Shown in pieces: positions 42,798 to 51,430 of a DNA stretch of 64,000 nt. The stretch lies in NCBI GenBank assembly GCA_964507235.1, contig CAZDPE010000002.1, forward strand, positions 1 through 64,000, written 5' to 3'. Position 1 is the stretch's first letter. Each line of letters begins with the position of its first letter. The position numbers were made by a program, and so were the translations under genes. The DNA is from Suilimivivens sp964507235 (GTDB taxonomy: Bacteria > Bacillota > Clostridia > Lachnospirales > Lachnospiraceae). Below the pieces are notes generated by a model, which worked only from the letters and a program-made list of their open reading frames with translations, did no database searches and had not been told where the DNA came from.

Positions 42798-43730
42798 TTA
42801 GTAAATGTATTTGGTAACATAGTTGTCGCCGTCGCCGATAAAGTTTTTAACATTTTTCTCACTTGAATTTGCGGCGAAGGTAGGGTCCATAATAGACCAG
42901 TTTTGTCCGTCGAACTGAATAATACCGTTAATCCAGCCCTGATTTTCAACGTAGGTACTAATCCAGGCATGATATGCTTCTCCTGCATAGCCTACCTCCA
43001 GACGGGTGGGAATCTGCTGGGAGCGGAGCATGCTCGCCATAACAGCGGCGTAATCCAGACAAATGCCTGTTTTAAGGGAAAGTATTTCATCTACATCGGG
43101 AACATAACCGCTTTGGACATTTTGCGCCTTGTCATAGTCATAAGTAATGTTTTCAACTACATAATTGTAAATATAATTAATCGCTTCCAAATCATCATGA
43201 GCGCCGGCAACAACTTCCATGGCCACGGCAACAACCTCGCTGGAGGAGTTAAATTTTACATACTGGTTAGGGTATAAAAAAGGTCCTTTTTCATTTTCCA
43301 GTGAAACGGATAGTTCCTGCGAAAATACGGTGGCATACTGGCTTCCTTCAATGTTCTCGTAAATGCCCAGCTGATAGGTGCCGTTTCCGGCAGACAACGG
43401 AAAAACATCATAGTTATTTTTAGTTAAATTATAAGTATATGTCATATAGTCAGGCCCGGTAAGCTGTAATTTTGCATGCTCTTTTTCTCCGGTATAATCG
43501 GCCATGATATAGCCTTCCTGAATATTAGAAGCATCAACAGTGACATAATCATTGGTATAAATAACATCTCCGGCGGCTGTAGGAACCAGACAAATAGGAG
43601 TGTTATCCCGGATTGTTGTGGATGAGGAAACATAGGGCTCCGGTTTTTGACTGCATCCGATGATAAGAAGATTCAGGCAGAGAAATAGGAAACATACAGT
43701 TTTTTTCAAATTTTTCCAGAGAGATTTCAT
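42798..43730 (-). CDS. transglutaminase-like lipoprotein
   Basis: 310-aa lipoprotein (lipobox LLIIGC, Cys26). After a beta-rich region comes a transglutaminase core with catalytic Cys in GICLDYAAVMASMLR, His in AYHAWIS, and Asp in IMDPTFA. The fold is papain-like; it may cross-link, cleave or bind surface proteins or peptidoglycan stems. It is the first gene of the minus-strand operon, 10 bases before the platform gene, which links it to the pilin-like system. Substrate unknown. Confidence 0.88.
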   Translation of the reverse strand: MKSLWKNLKKTVCFLFLCLNLLIIGCSQKPEPYVSSSTTIRDNTPICLVPTAAGDVIYTNDYVTVDASNIQEGYIMADYTGEKEHAKLQLTGPDYMTYTYNLTKNNYDVFPLSAGNGTYQLGIYENIEGSQYATVFSQELSVSLENEKGPFLYPNQYVKFNSSSEVVAVAMEVVAGAHDDLEAINYIYNYVVENITYDYDKAQNVQSGYVPDVDEILSLKTGICLDYAAVMASMLRSQQIPTRLEVGYAGEAYHAWISTYVENQGWINGIIQFDGQNWSIMDPTFAANSSEKNVKNFIGDGDNYVTKYIY

Positions 43731-43850
43731 GGTTTAAATCCTTATTTATGGTAATGAACAGATAAGTAATCCTAAAATAGATTATAATACATCCGTTTTA
43801 TTTTTTCTATAAAAACGGGTGATAAAGTGGTATCCTTTTGGCCGGTGTGG

Positions 43851-43856
43851 TATAAT
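43851..43856 (+). promoter_or_regulatory. extended -10 element before the GGDEF gene
   Basis: TGGTATAAT is a perfect extended -10 (TGnTATAAT). Any -35 is weak (TGGTAT at 43828). The GTG start is at 43900. Confidence 0.55.
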
Positions 43857-43899
43857 AAAGCTGTATTTCGGTTTACTTCGGGATAAGGGGGCTGCATAA

Positions 43900-45846
43900 G
43901 TGAAGAAATATTCTGAGGGTAAAAACTATAAGGTGGTTGCTTATTGCATTTCACGTTTTCACAGGGACGAGCAAAGCGAAAATATTTCTTATTTTCGAAG
44001 ACTTTGCAGTCAGTACAATTGTAAAACAATAGTTTTTTCCACCCTGACTGACTTGTATTATGATGATATGAACGACCATGGAGAAAAGCAAATTTATTCT
44101 GTCTTTGATAGTGCTGCTTTTGATGCCGTGGTTATTATGTCGGAAACCTTTAAAAAAATCAGAATTGACAGAGCCATAGCAGATTTGGCGATTGCAGCAG
44201 GCGTTCCGGTTATTTCTGTAAACAGAAGACTTGAAGGATGTATTAATATAGATTTTACCTATGAACAGACCTTTAAAATGATTGTAAAGCATATTGTAGA
44301 GGATCATGGCTGCCGTAAGGTCAATTACATCGGAGGGGACCGTATCAGTAAGTTTTCCAGAGAGCGTTTTGAAAGCTACAGGAACGTACTTAGGGAGAAT
44401 GGAATTCCTTTTGAAAAAAAGAGGTGCGGATACGGCAATTTTGTGGGTAATACGGCGGTAGAAGTGCTGAATGAATTTTTAAAGGAGGAAGAACTGCCGG
44501 AGGCCATTATATGTGCGAATGATACTATGGCAATGGATGTCTGCACCAGACTGAAAGAAGTGGGAATCCGTGTGCCGGAAGACATCAAAGTTACCGGCTT
44601 TGACGGCATTGAATTTGAAAAATATCACAATCCCAGGCTGACTACTGCTGCTTATGTATGGGAGGAAACTACAAAAACTATTTTTGAAACACTGACAGGC
44701 ATTTGGAGGGGTGAAAAGGTACAGGAACTTATTATGGTTCCTTATAAGCTTCAGATTGGACATTCCTGCGGATGTGACAACAATCAGGTAATGAATCCCG
44801 CTGATAAGATTCTGGAACTTCAGGACATTCATTCAAGCAGTTCCGAATATTATCAGACAATGCTGAATATGAATGCGGAAAGTGACAACTGTGACGAATT
44901 TGAACAGCTTCTGCCCATAGTGGAAAAGTTTGCCAGGCCGGTTTTTTATAAAGAATATTGGATTTGTTTTAATACCTTCTGCTATGAAAAAATGACGAAT
45001 AAGATTCCTGAGGATATGGAAGAACTGTTAAATCAGGTGAAGAGAAATAAAGAAAAGGTTTATTCTGAACGGATGGCAGCCGTATATCACAGCAATGCCG
45101 CCGCTGCTGAAAATTCATCAAATAAACTGGAGATTATTGAGCGGTACGAGCTGCTGCCGGGGTTGCCTGATATCCTTGAAAAAGAAGATATGATTATGTT
45201 CCTTCCCATGCATTTACGGGGAATTACAATCGGTTATATGGCATTTACCTTTGAAGATAAAAGATTCAGGCCTGATTTGCTGAATATTTTTATCATGCAT
45301 TTCAGGAACGATATAGAGGGCTTTTGGAGCAGAGTAATTAAAGAACAGCTTTTCAGCAGGGATGAACTTACAGGTTTATACAATAGAAGGGGATTTGACA
45401 AGCAAAAGCAGAAAATGTTTTATGGAGATAAAAGCTGTGACAATTTTACCCTGATATCATTGGATATGGACAATCTGAAAAAGATTAATGACCGGTACGG
45501 ACATGCAGAAGGCGATATTGCAATAAGGCAGATTGGAAAGATTATAGACAGTGTATCCGAAAAAGGAGAAATCTGTGCCCGGATGGGCGGGGATGAATTT
45601 TTAATTGCTACTGCAAATCCCAGAGGAAAAGAAAGGGCAATTGAAATTCAGGATGCAATTCACGCAAAGCTGGGAGAATATAATCTTATTTCAGGCAACC
45701 CCTATGAGCTGTGGGTAAGTATTGGATTTTTTACCGGTGAGAAGGTAGAAAAAATAGATTATGAAGTATTTGCCAGTCAGGCGGATAAAGAAATGTATCA
45801 GGATAAGCAAAGGCATAAAAGGATGGAAGAAGCATATAATAAATAA
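43900..45846 (+). CDS. LacI-type sugar-sensor domain fused to a GGDEF diguanylate cyclase
   Basis: 648-aa cytoplasmic protein with three parts. Residues 1-300 form a periplasmic-binding fold like that of LacI-family regulators (CANDTMAMDVCTRLKEVGIRVPEDIKVTGFDG) but without a DNA-binding helix-turn-helix or signal peptide. Residues about 300-470 are a middle, helix-rich GAF-like segment. Residues about 485-640 are the GGDEF domain: RDELTGLYNRRGFD, LDMDNLKKINDRYGH, and the active site GGDEF at 563-567. This should make cyclic di-GMP in response to a bound ligand. The RxxD inhibitory site five residues before GGDEF is absent. Start is GTG with AGGGGG upstream. Confidence 0.9.
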   Translation: MKKYSEGKNYKVVAYCISRFHRDEQSENISYFRRLCSQYNCKTIVFSTLTDLYYDDMNDHGEKQIYSVFDSAAFDAVVIMSETFKKIRIDRAIADLAIAAGVPVISVNRRLEGCINIDFTYEQTFKMIVKHIVEDHGCRKVNYIGGDRISKFSRERFESYRNVLRENGIPFEKKRCGYGNFVGNTAVEVLNEFLKEEELPEAIICANDTMAMDVCTRLKEVGIRVPEDIKVTGFDGIEFEKYHNPRLTTAAYVWEETTKTIFETLTGIWRGEKVQELIMVPYKLQIGHSCGCDNNQVMNPADKILELQDIHSSSSEYYQTMLNMNAESDNCDEFEQLLPIVEKFARPVFYKEYWICFNTFCYEKMTNKIPEDMEELLNQVKRNKEKVYSERMAAVYHSNAAAAENSSNKLEIIERYELLPGLPDILEKEDMIMFLPMHLRGITIGYMAFTFEDKRFRPDLLNIFIMHFRNDIEGFWSRVIKEQLFSRDELTGLYNRRGFDKQKQKMFYGDKSCDNFTLISLDMDNLKKINDRYGHAEGDIAIRQIGKIIDSVSEKGEICARMGGDEFLIATANPRGKERAIEIQDAIHAKLGEYNLISGNPYELWVSIGFFTGEKVEKIDYEVFASQADKEMYQDKQRHKRMEEAYNK

Positions 45847-45866
45847 AAAGAATTTCGGAGCGCGCC

Positions 45867-46502
45867 ATGCTGAATTATATTTGGGCAGCAATGATTTTCA
45901 TTGGAGTAATATACGGAGCTGTTAACGGAACCATGAAGGAGATTACGGAAGCCGCATTGCAGAGTGCGGGGGAGGCAGTTTCCTTATGTATTTCCATGGC
46001 AGGTATTATGGCGTTTTGGGTAGGGCTGATGGAAATTGCCGAAAGGTCAGGGCTGATTGAAAAACTGACAGGATTTCTTTCACCCTTTATTTCTTTTATG
46101 TTCCCCGGAATTCCTAAGGGGCATAAAGCGCGGGATTATATTTCCACGAATATTATAGCCAATATTCTGGGGCTTGGCTGGGCTTGCACTCCTGCAGGAT
46201 TAAAGGCAATGGAGGAACTTGCCAGGCTGGAGGAGGAAAGGGGCAATGCAGGATATCTGGAAGAAGCAGGAGGAAATGGGAGGAAAGGAAGAAACGGCAG
46301 AGAGAGGTTTGCCAGCAATGAAATGTGTACCTTTCTTATTTTGAATATCTCTTCCCTGCAGCTGATTCCGGTAAATATGATTGCCTACAGGCAGCAGTAC
46401 GGCAGTGTGAATCCGGCGGGGATTATCGGTCCTGCTATTGTGGCAACCCTTATCAGTACTGCAGCAGCTGTAATATACTGTAAAATAAGAAACAGAAATT
46501 AA
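45867..46502 (+). CDS. nucleoside-recognition/SpmA-like membrane protein
   Basis: 211-aa membrane protein of the SpmA/Gate-domain family: about four to five membrane segments, AVNGTMKEITEAALQSAGEAV at the start, and the family motif LGLGWACTPAGLKAMEEL. A Gly/Arg/Asn-rich insert (about 130-150) is unusual. SpmA works with SpmB in spore core dehydration in Bacillus; no spmB follows here. Convergent with the next gene. Confidence 0.82.
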   Translation: MLNYIWAAMIFIGVIYGAVNGTMKEITEAALQSAGEAVSLCISMAGIMAFWVGLMEIAERSGLIEKLTGFLSPFISFMFPGIPKGHKARDYISTNIIANILGLGWACTPAGLKAMEELARLEEERGNAGYLEEAGGNGRKGRNGRERFASNEMCTFLILNISSLQLIPVNMIAYRQQYGSVNPAGIIGPAIVATLISTAAAVIYCKIRNRN

Positions 46503-46503
46503 A

Positions 46504-47001
46504 CTACTGCCTGTTGTAATAATCTATGCCTGCATCCGGAAGAAAATAGGTTCTTATGTATCCGTCCGCTGAAACAATGACGAATTCGTTGGTTGTTTCC
46601 AGGTAATAGACATCATCGCCATCCTCAGCTTCCAGCTTGTGAAGGGAATACGGGTTTTGAATTACTTTATTAGCGGCCGCAAGATAATTTTCTTTGCTGT
46701 CAAAGCCCATTTCTATACCGTGTTTTTCAAAATGCTCATTCAGAAGCTTTTCGGAGCGGAAGCTGTATTCCGGAAGGGCAACCGTGTTATTTCCATCAGC
46801 TTTATCCGGCAGTTCTTTGCCGGAAGCAGTTTTTTCATAGGACACTTCCCGGGTGTTTGATGCTGTGTAAGCGTCTTCCTGTGCAGCAGGCTGCTCGCAG
46901 ATATCCTCCTGCACGCCGGGTTTTATGAATATCATTGCAAGGCAAATGAGCAGTGCAATGGCTGAAGGCATTTTTGCCCGTTTCAGATTTTCCTTTTTCA
47001 T
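46504..47001 (-). CDS. secreted small protein with possible RNase-like (BECR-fold) domain
   Basis: 165-aa protein. It has an N-terminal signal/anchor (MPSAIALLICLAMIF) and a low-complexity linker (about 35-75). The C-terminal domain of about 85 residues contains EHFEKHGIEMGF, LEAEDGDDVYYLETTNEFVIV, and GYIRTYFLPDAGIDYYNRQ. The His, Glu and Arg-Thr-Tyr-Phe placement resembles barnase/EndoU/colicin/RelE-type nuclease domains found in phage and polymorphic toxins. This is inference from pattern only. No immunity-like gene is adjacent. Confidence 0.55.
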   Translation of the reverse strand: MKKENLKRAKMPSAIALLICLAMIFIKPGVQEDICEQPAAQEDAYTASNTREVSYEKTASGKELPDKADGNNTVALPEYSFRSEKLLNEHFEKHGIEMGFDSKENYLAAANKVIQNPYSLHKLEAEDGDDVYYLETTNEFVIVSADGYIRTYFLPDAGIDYYNRQ

Positions 47002-47011
47002 TTGTTCTCCT

Positions 47012-47614
47012 TTATTTTTCCTGTTCTTTAAGAAAATTTTTTACAGGTTCAAAGTCGCCCTTGAAAACAAAGCCCTTTATGCCTGTTTTTTCCGCACCGG
47101 CTATATTTTCTTCCATGTCATCAATAAAAAGGCATTCTTCCGCTTTAAGGCCGAAGGTGCGTAAAAAATGTTGGTAAATTCCGGGTTCCGGCTTAATCAT
47201 GCGGACTTCTGAGGAAACCATGATGCCGTCAAAAAATGTTTCATCCATAAATCCGGGAAAATAACTATGAAAAGTATTACAAGCGTTTGAAAGGACAAAA
47301 ATTTTTAGGTTTTTGTTTTTGACAAATTTACAGAAATCTCTTGCGCCGGGCACAGGTTTTAAACAGATATCCCATCGCAGGGTGCATTTTTTCAGCTGTT
47401 CATGAAACTCAGCGGGAACACGTCTGCTGACAGGCTCAAAACGTTCTTCATTGGTAATATAGCCATAATCTCCCTGTATCCATTCCGGCCCCTGAAAAAG
47501 TTCTTTTCGGATGATATCTTTTGCCTCTCCGCTATTGCAAAATTCATTCAGAGGAATTTCCGGATTGAAGGACAGAAGTACATTTCCCATATCTAAAATA
47601 ATATTTTTAATCAT
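47012..47614 (-). CDS. HAD family phosphatase (YihX-like)
   Basis: 200-aa HAD hydrolase. Motif I is ILDMGNVLLSF (nucleophile Asp in DxG form, as in sugar-phosphatases of the YihX type), motif II VLSNAC, motif III KPEPGIY with Lys, and motif IV FIDDMEEN. A cap inserted after motif I marks a subclass I member. It probably dephosphorylates a small sugar or nucleotide. ATG 47614 is chosen because GGAGG lies just upstream; the longer frame to 47641 is not supported. It follows the secreted small protein on the same strand. Confidence 0.88.
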   Translation of the reverse strand: MIKNIILDMGNVLLSFNPEIPLNEFCNSGEAKDIIRKELFQGPEWIQGDYGYITNEERFEPVSRRVPAEFHEQLKKCTLRWDICLKPVPGARDFCKFVKNKNLKIFVLSNACNTFHSYFPGFMDETFFDGIMVSSEVRMIKPEPGIYQHFLRTFGLKAEECLFIDDMEENIAGAEKTGIKGFVFKGDFEPVKNFLKEQEK

Positions 47615-47820
47615 AATAAAACCTCCATAGTATTCCGCCATTCATTTTTCTTTTTCCATATCAGGAAGAAGCATCATATACATGACAGGATTATTATATC
47701 GGCTGGCAGGATAATATTCAATAAGCTGTCGCTTTGTTTTTATAACAGAAAATAAAACAGTTGTTTTGGAATGACAGAAAAGATATACTTTTAATATAAG
47801 GGAAAAGTTTCTGATGTCTG

Positions 47821-47960
47821 AGTCAACAACCCCGTTGCAAGCAACGGAGCATCAAGCTTGCAACGCTGCAGAGCACAATGCGTCCTACGGACGCTATGGT
47901 ATGTGACCCTCGCGGCATCCGCCAGGGCCTTGCGGGCTTTGGCTCATTGCTCGCGGGAAT
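47821..47960 (-). repeat. dispersed hairpin repeat, copy 2
   Basis: 140-bp copy in inverted orientation. Its reverse complement starts ATT then CCCGCGAGCAATGAGCCAAAG, has GCCGCGAGGGTCACATACC, an internal inverted pair around CGTCCGTAGGACG, and ends TCCGTTGCTTGCAACGGGG then TTGTTGACT. It lies in the 373-base non-coding stretch 47615-47987, ending 28 bases before the aldo/keto reductase ATG. Nothing else was recognised in that stretch. Confidence 0.85.
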
Positions 47961-47987
47961 CAAAATAAGAAAAGGAGAAACAGCAGG

Positions 47988-48980
47988 ATGTATACAGCAA
48001 GTGAAGAAAGATATGACAAAATGATTTATAACAAATGCGGAAACAGCGGTCTTAAGCTGCCTGCCATGTCCCTTGGCATGTGGCATAATTTCGGTTCTGT
48101 AAATGATGAAGAAAATATGAAAAAAATTCTTTTTACAGCCTTTGATAATGGGATTACTCATTTTGATTTGGCGAATAATTACGGACCGGTGTACGGCAGT
48201 GCGGAAAACAATATGGGAAGGATATTGAAGTCCGATTTGATGCCCTATCGGAATGAGATGATTATTTCAAGTAAGGCCGGATATGATATGTGGAAGGGAC
48301 CATACGGCGACGGCGGCTCTAAAAAGTATCTGATAGCCAGCCTTGATGAAAGCCTTAAGAAGCTGGGACTTGATTATGTGGATATTTTCTATCATCACAG
48401 GCCGGATCCTGATACACCCCTTGAGGAAACCATGGGAGCGCTGGACCAGATAGTAAGGCAGGGAAAAGCGCTGTATGTAGGTATTTCCAACTATAATAAG
48501 GAACAAACGCAGAAGGCGTATGAAATTCTGAAAAGGCAGGGTACCCCCTTTATTATTCATCAACCCCGTTATTCCATGCTGGACAGATGGATTGAAACTG
48601 ACGGCCTGAAGGATTATCTTTATGAAAACGGTGTGGGCTGTATCGCATTCAGTCCTCTGGCACAGGGAGTGCTTACAGGGAAGTACTTAAACGGAATTCC
48701 GAAGGATTCACGCATTGGTACGGGAAAAAGTCCTTATTTGCATGAGAATAATCTGGAAGCTGAAAAAATGGAAAAAGTACGGAAGCTGAATGATATTGCT
48801 GTGGAAAGAGGGCAATCTCTGACGCAGATGGCGCTTTCCTGGATTCTGCGTGACGGAAAGGTAACCTCTGTTTTAATTGGAGCAAGCAGGCCGGAGCAGA
48901 TTCTGGAGAATATTAAGGCTCTTGACAACATTACCTTTACCCGGGAAGAGTGCAGCAGAATAGATGCAATTCTGGCCTGA
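47988..48980 (+). CDS. aldo/keto reductase, YghZ-like
   Basis: 330-aa (alpha/beta)8 NADPH-dependent reductase. In Escherichia coli the related YghZ reduces L-glyceraldehyde 3-phosphate and methylglyoxal. Catalytic residues are Asp in FDLANNYG with the Tyr, Lys in SSKAGYDM, and His in FYHHRPD. C-terminal nucleotide-binding residues are in VLIGASRPEQI. AAAAGGAG lies 10 bases upstream of ATG 47988. It follows a dispersed repeat that ends within the likely 5' leader. Single-gene unit with terminator. Confidence 0.94.
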   Translation: MYTASEERYDKMIYNKCGNSGLKLPAMSLGMWHNFGSVNDEENMKKILFTAFDNGITHFDLANNYGPVYGSAENNMGRILKSDLMPYRNEMIISSKAGYDMWKGPYGDGGSKKYLIASLDESLKKLGLDYVDIFYHHRPDPDTPLEETMGALDQIVRQGKALYVGISNYNKEQTQKAYEILKRQGTPFIIHQPRYSMLDRWIETDGLKDYLYENGVGCIAFSPLAQGVLTGKYLNGIPKDSRIGTGKSPYLHENNLEAEKMEKVRKLNDIAVERGQSLTQMALSWILRDGKVTSVLIGASRPEQILENIKALDNITFTREECSRIDAILA

Positions 48981-49002
48981 AGAAAAAGGATAAATAATTG
49001 AG

Positions 49003-49048
49003 AAATCCGGCAGGGAGAACAGGTAAGTGTAATCCCGCCGGATTTTTT
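49003..49048 (+). terminator. rho-independent terminator
   Basis: AAATCCGGC(AGGGA) and (TCCC)GCCGGATT form a stem followed by six T. Confidence 0.88.
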
Positions 49049-49065
49049 CAAAGGAGGTATTCATA

Positions 49066-49428
49066 GTGAAAATAAGGAATTACACCGGTTTATGATGAAG
49101 AATACTATTCCTTTACACCTGAAGATACTTACAGCTATGACGGCAGGCTGATTGCACATCAGGAAGTGGAAAAGGGACTGGGGATAAGCAGCCTGAAACG
49201 CAGAATTATTGTGGATATTAAAGACAGTGAAACAGGGAAAACAGTAGGAAGCTTTTCGCCGACGAGAGCATGGGATTATTGGGGAATGTGCTGGGAAAAC
49301 GACAGCTATAACATATGGATACAATCAGAAGATACCGGATGTCATTGTTGGAAATATGAAAATGGTGAGTGGAAGTATGATTTGGCTCACCCGGAAAAAC
49401 CGGATTATATTATTTCAAAATATGATTA
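49066..49428 (+). pseudogene. hypothetical gene with a +1 frameshift after the start
   Basis: A near-perfect AAAGGAGG precedes GTG 49066, but this frame ends after 9 codons. Shifted by one base near 49078, the sequence opens as ITPVYDEEYYSFTPEDTYSYDGRLIAH and runs to 49428 (about 119 codons), including WDYWGMCWENDSYNIWIQ. The best explanation is a one-base insertion in an otherwise good gene, real or a sequencing error. The protein is acidic and Trp/Tyr-rich; not recognised. Its end overlaps nudC on the other strand by 19 bases. Confidence 0.65.
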
Positions 49429-50306
49429 ATCCTTCCCTCTTTGAACAGCATAATCATTTCCCTTGTGAGGCTGACATTATCAGCCTGAAGGGTAATTTCA
49501 TCCCGGGAGTGCCAGCCTGCTTCTGCAAGCTCGCTGGTATCCAGTTTAATGTTGTCTTCGCCGTCAAGGTCGCAGAAAAAGCCCATAAGCAGGCTCCCGG
49601 AGAAAGCCCAGGGCTGGCTTTTATAATAGCGGATATTCTTTACTTTTAAGCCTACTTCTTCCATGACTTCTCTTGCCACAGTCTGTTCTGCGCTTTCTCC
49701 TATTTCGGTGAAGCCTGCAATCAGCGCATAGTTGGTATAAGAACGTCCGGCATATTTGCTCATCAGAATTTTGTCCCCATTCAGAACGCCCACAATAACG
49801 GCAGGTGAAATTCCGGGATAGACCATATTATGGCATCTGGGGCAGAAAAGCATCCGTTCCTTATGGTCAGGCTTCATTGGCAGACCGCAGCGGCCGCAGA
49901 ACTGATTGGTCTGATACCAGCCGAAAAGATGATGGGCGGTAATTCCTGCAAAGGCATTGTGTCTGGAATCTGCAGTCCTGAAAATGCTCACATTTTCATA
50001 GCGGTACCCCTCCAGAATAATGACAGGCTCATCATAAGAAATGCCGGAAACAATTTCGCCGCTTTCATTCATCCTCCATCCCTCTGAGGGATGAGCCAGA
50101 AAATATTTATAGTTATCAATGGAAAAGAGATAATAGTAATCGCAGGGAAATCCTCCCATTTCTTTTAAGGTGGGGTAACGCAGTTTTCCGTCCTGAAAGC
50201 GTACAAGCGCTGTATTTTTATGAAAAACCAGAATAAAATCATTTTCTTCCGGTTTGGTGTCCTGATATTCATTGTGATAAATTTTGGGATAAATATCCTG
50301 TATCAT
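49410..50306 (-). CDS. nudC: NAD+ diphosphatase
   Basis: 298-aa Nudix enzyme that splits NADH/NAD+ to NMN and AMP and, in enteric bacteria, removes NAD caps from RNA. Zinc is bound by the CGRCGLPM and FCPRCHN cysteines. The Nudix box runs from GFTEIGESAEQTV through REVMEEVGL with the catalytic glutamates. SQPWAFSGSLLMGF is the NudC-specific SQPWPFPxS-like motif. Normal length for the family. It is tail-to-tail with the frameshifted gene. Confidence 0.95.
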   Translation of the reverse strand: MIQDIYPKIYHNEYQDTKPEENDFILVFHKNTALVRFQDGKLRYPTLKEMGGFPCDYYYLFSIDNYKYFLAHPSEGWRMNESGEIVSGISYDEPVIILEGYRYENVSIFRTADSRHNAFAGITAHHLFGWYQTNQFCGRCGLPMKPDHKERMLFCPRCHNMVYPGISPAVIVGVLNGDKILMSKYAGRSYTNYALIAGFTEIGESAEQTVAREVMEEVGLKVKNIRYYKSQPWAFSGSLLMGFFCDLDGEDNIKLDTSELAEAGWHSRDEITLQADNVSLTREMIMLFKEGRINHILK

Positions 50307-50420
50307 AGTCTGCCTCTTTCTTTTGTATTGGCAACAAAGCCATTTCTATGATAATATTAAATTCTGTAAGATGCAACCTGAAACATGGAAGGAAATCAGG
50401 GAAAGAAAGGGAGTTTTCTT

Positions 50421-51407
50421 ATGAAATGGATGAAATTTAAAATAAAAACCATAACGGATGCAGAAGATATGATTATCAGCGCTCTCTATGATATCGGACT
50501 GGAAGGGGCGCAAATCGAAGATAAGATTCCGCTGACAGCAGCGGAAAAAGAGCAGATGTTTGTGGATATTCTGCCTGATGGACCGGAGGATGACGGTATC
50601 GCATTTTTAAGCTTTTTCGTGGAGGAAAAAGAGGACGGCTCTCTTGAAGTCGGCGGGGAAAGGAAAACGCAGGAGCAGATTTTGGGGGAAATGTCAAATG
50701 AGCTGGAGGAACTGCGTTCCTTTATGGATATTGGGGAAGGCAGCATTGCGGTTGATGAAACTGAGGATATTGACTGGATTAATAACTGGAAACAGTATTT
50801 TCATCAGTTTACCATAGATGATGTGCTTGTGATTCCTTCATGGGAAGAAGTACAGCCGGAGGATAAGGATAAAATGATTCTGCACATAGACCCCGGGACA
50901 GCTTTCGGAACAGGGATGCATGATACCACTCAGCTGTGCATCCGGCAGCTGCGTAAGTATATTACGCCGGAAACAGTTCTGCTGGATGTAGGAACCGGAA
51001 GCGGTATTCTGGCTATTCTTTCCATTATGTTTGGAGCCAAAAAAGCAATTGGCACCGACCTGGATCCCTGCGCTATTGAGGCCGTAAGGGAAAATAAAGA
51101 GGTAAACGGAATTCCGGAGGATGCTTTTAAGCTGATTATCGGTAATATCATTACGGAAAAGAAAATCCAGGACGAGGCAGGGTATGAATGCTATGATATT
51201 GTGGTGGCGAATATTCTTGCCGATGTGCTTGTTCCTTTAACCCCTGTTATTCTGCATCAGCTGAAAAGCGGAGGCATTTATATTACATCCGGCATTATTG
51301 ATGATAAAGAGCAGACGGTAACGGATGCTGTAAAAGCAGCCGGATTAGAGGTGCTTGAAGTGACTTATCAGGGCGAATGGGTTTCTGTAACTGCAAGGAA
51401 ACCGTAG
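50421..51407 (+). CDS. prmA: ribosomal protein L11 methyltransferase
   Basis: 328-aa SAM enzyme that trimethylates ribosomal protein L11. N-terminal recognition domain (about 1-110), then the methyltransferase domain with PGTAFGTGMHDTT, DVGTGSGILAI (SAM loop), GTDLDP, and the NILADV motif. ATG 50421 has AAGGGAG upstream; the earlier in-frame ATG at 50385 adds only 12 unlikely residues. It is followed by rsmE, an arrangement conserved in Firmicutes. Confidence 0.95.
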   Translation: MKWMKFKIKTITDAEDMIISALYDIGLEGAQIEDKIPLTAAEKEQMFVDILPDGPEDDGIAFLSFFVEEKEDGSLEVGGERKTQEQILGEMSNELEELRSFMDIGEGSIAVDETEDIDWINNWKQYFHQFTIDDVLVIPSWEEVQPEDKDKMILHIDPGTAFGTGMHDTTQLCIRQLRKYITPETVLLDVGTGSGILAILSIMFGAKKAIGTDLDPCAIEAVRENKEVNGIPEDAFKLIIGNIITEKKIQDEAGYECYDIVVANILADVLVPLTPVILHQLKSGGIYITSGIIDDKEQTVTDAVKAAGLEVLEVTYQGEWVSVTARKP

Positions 51408-51430
51408 GCAGAAAGCAGAGGAAAATGATT

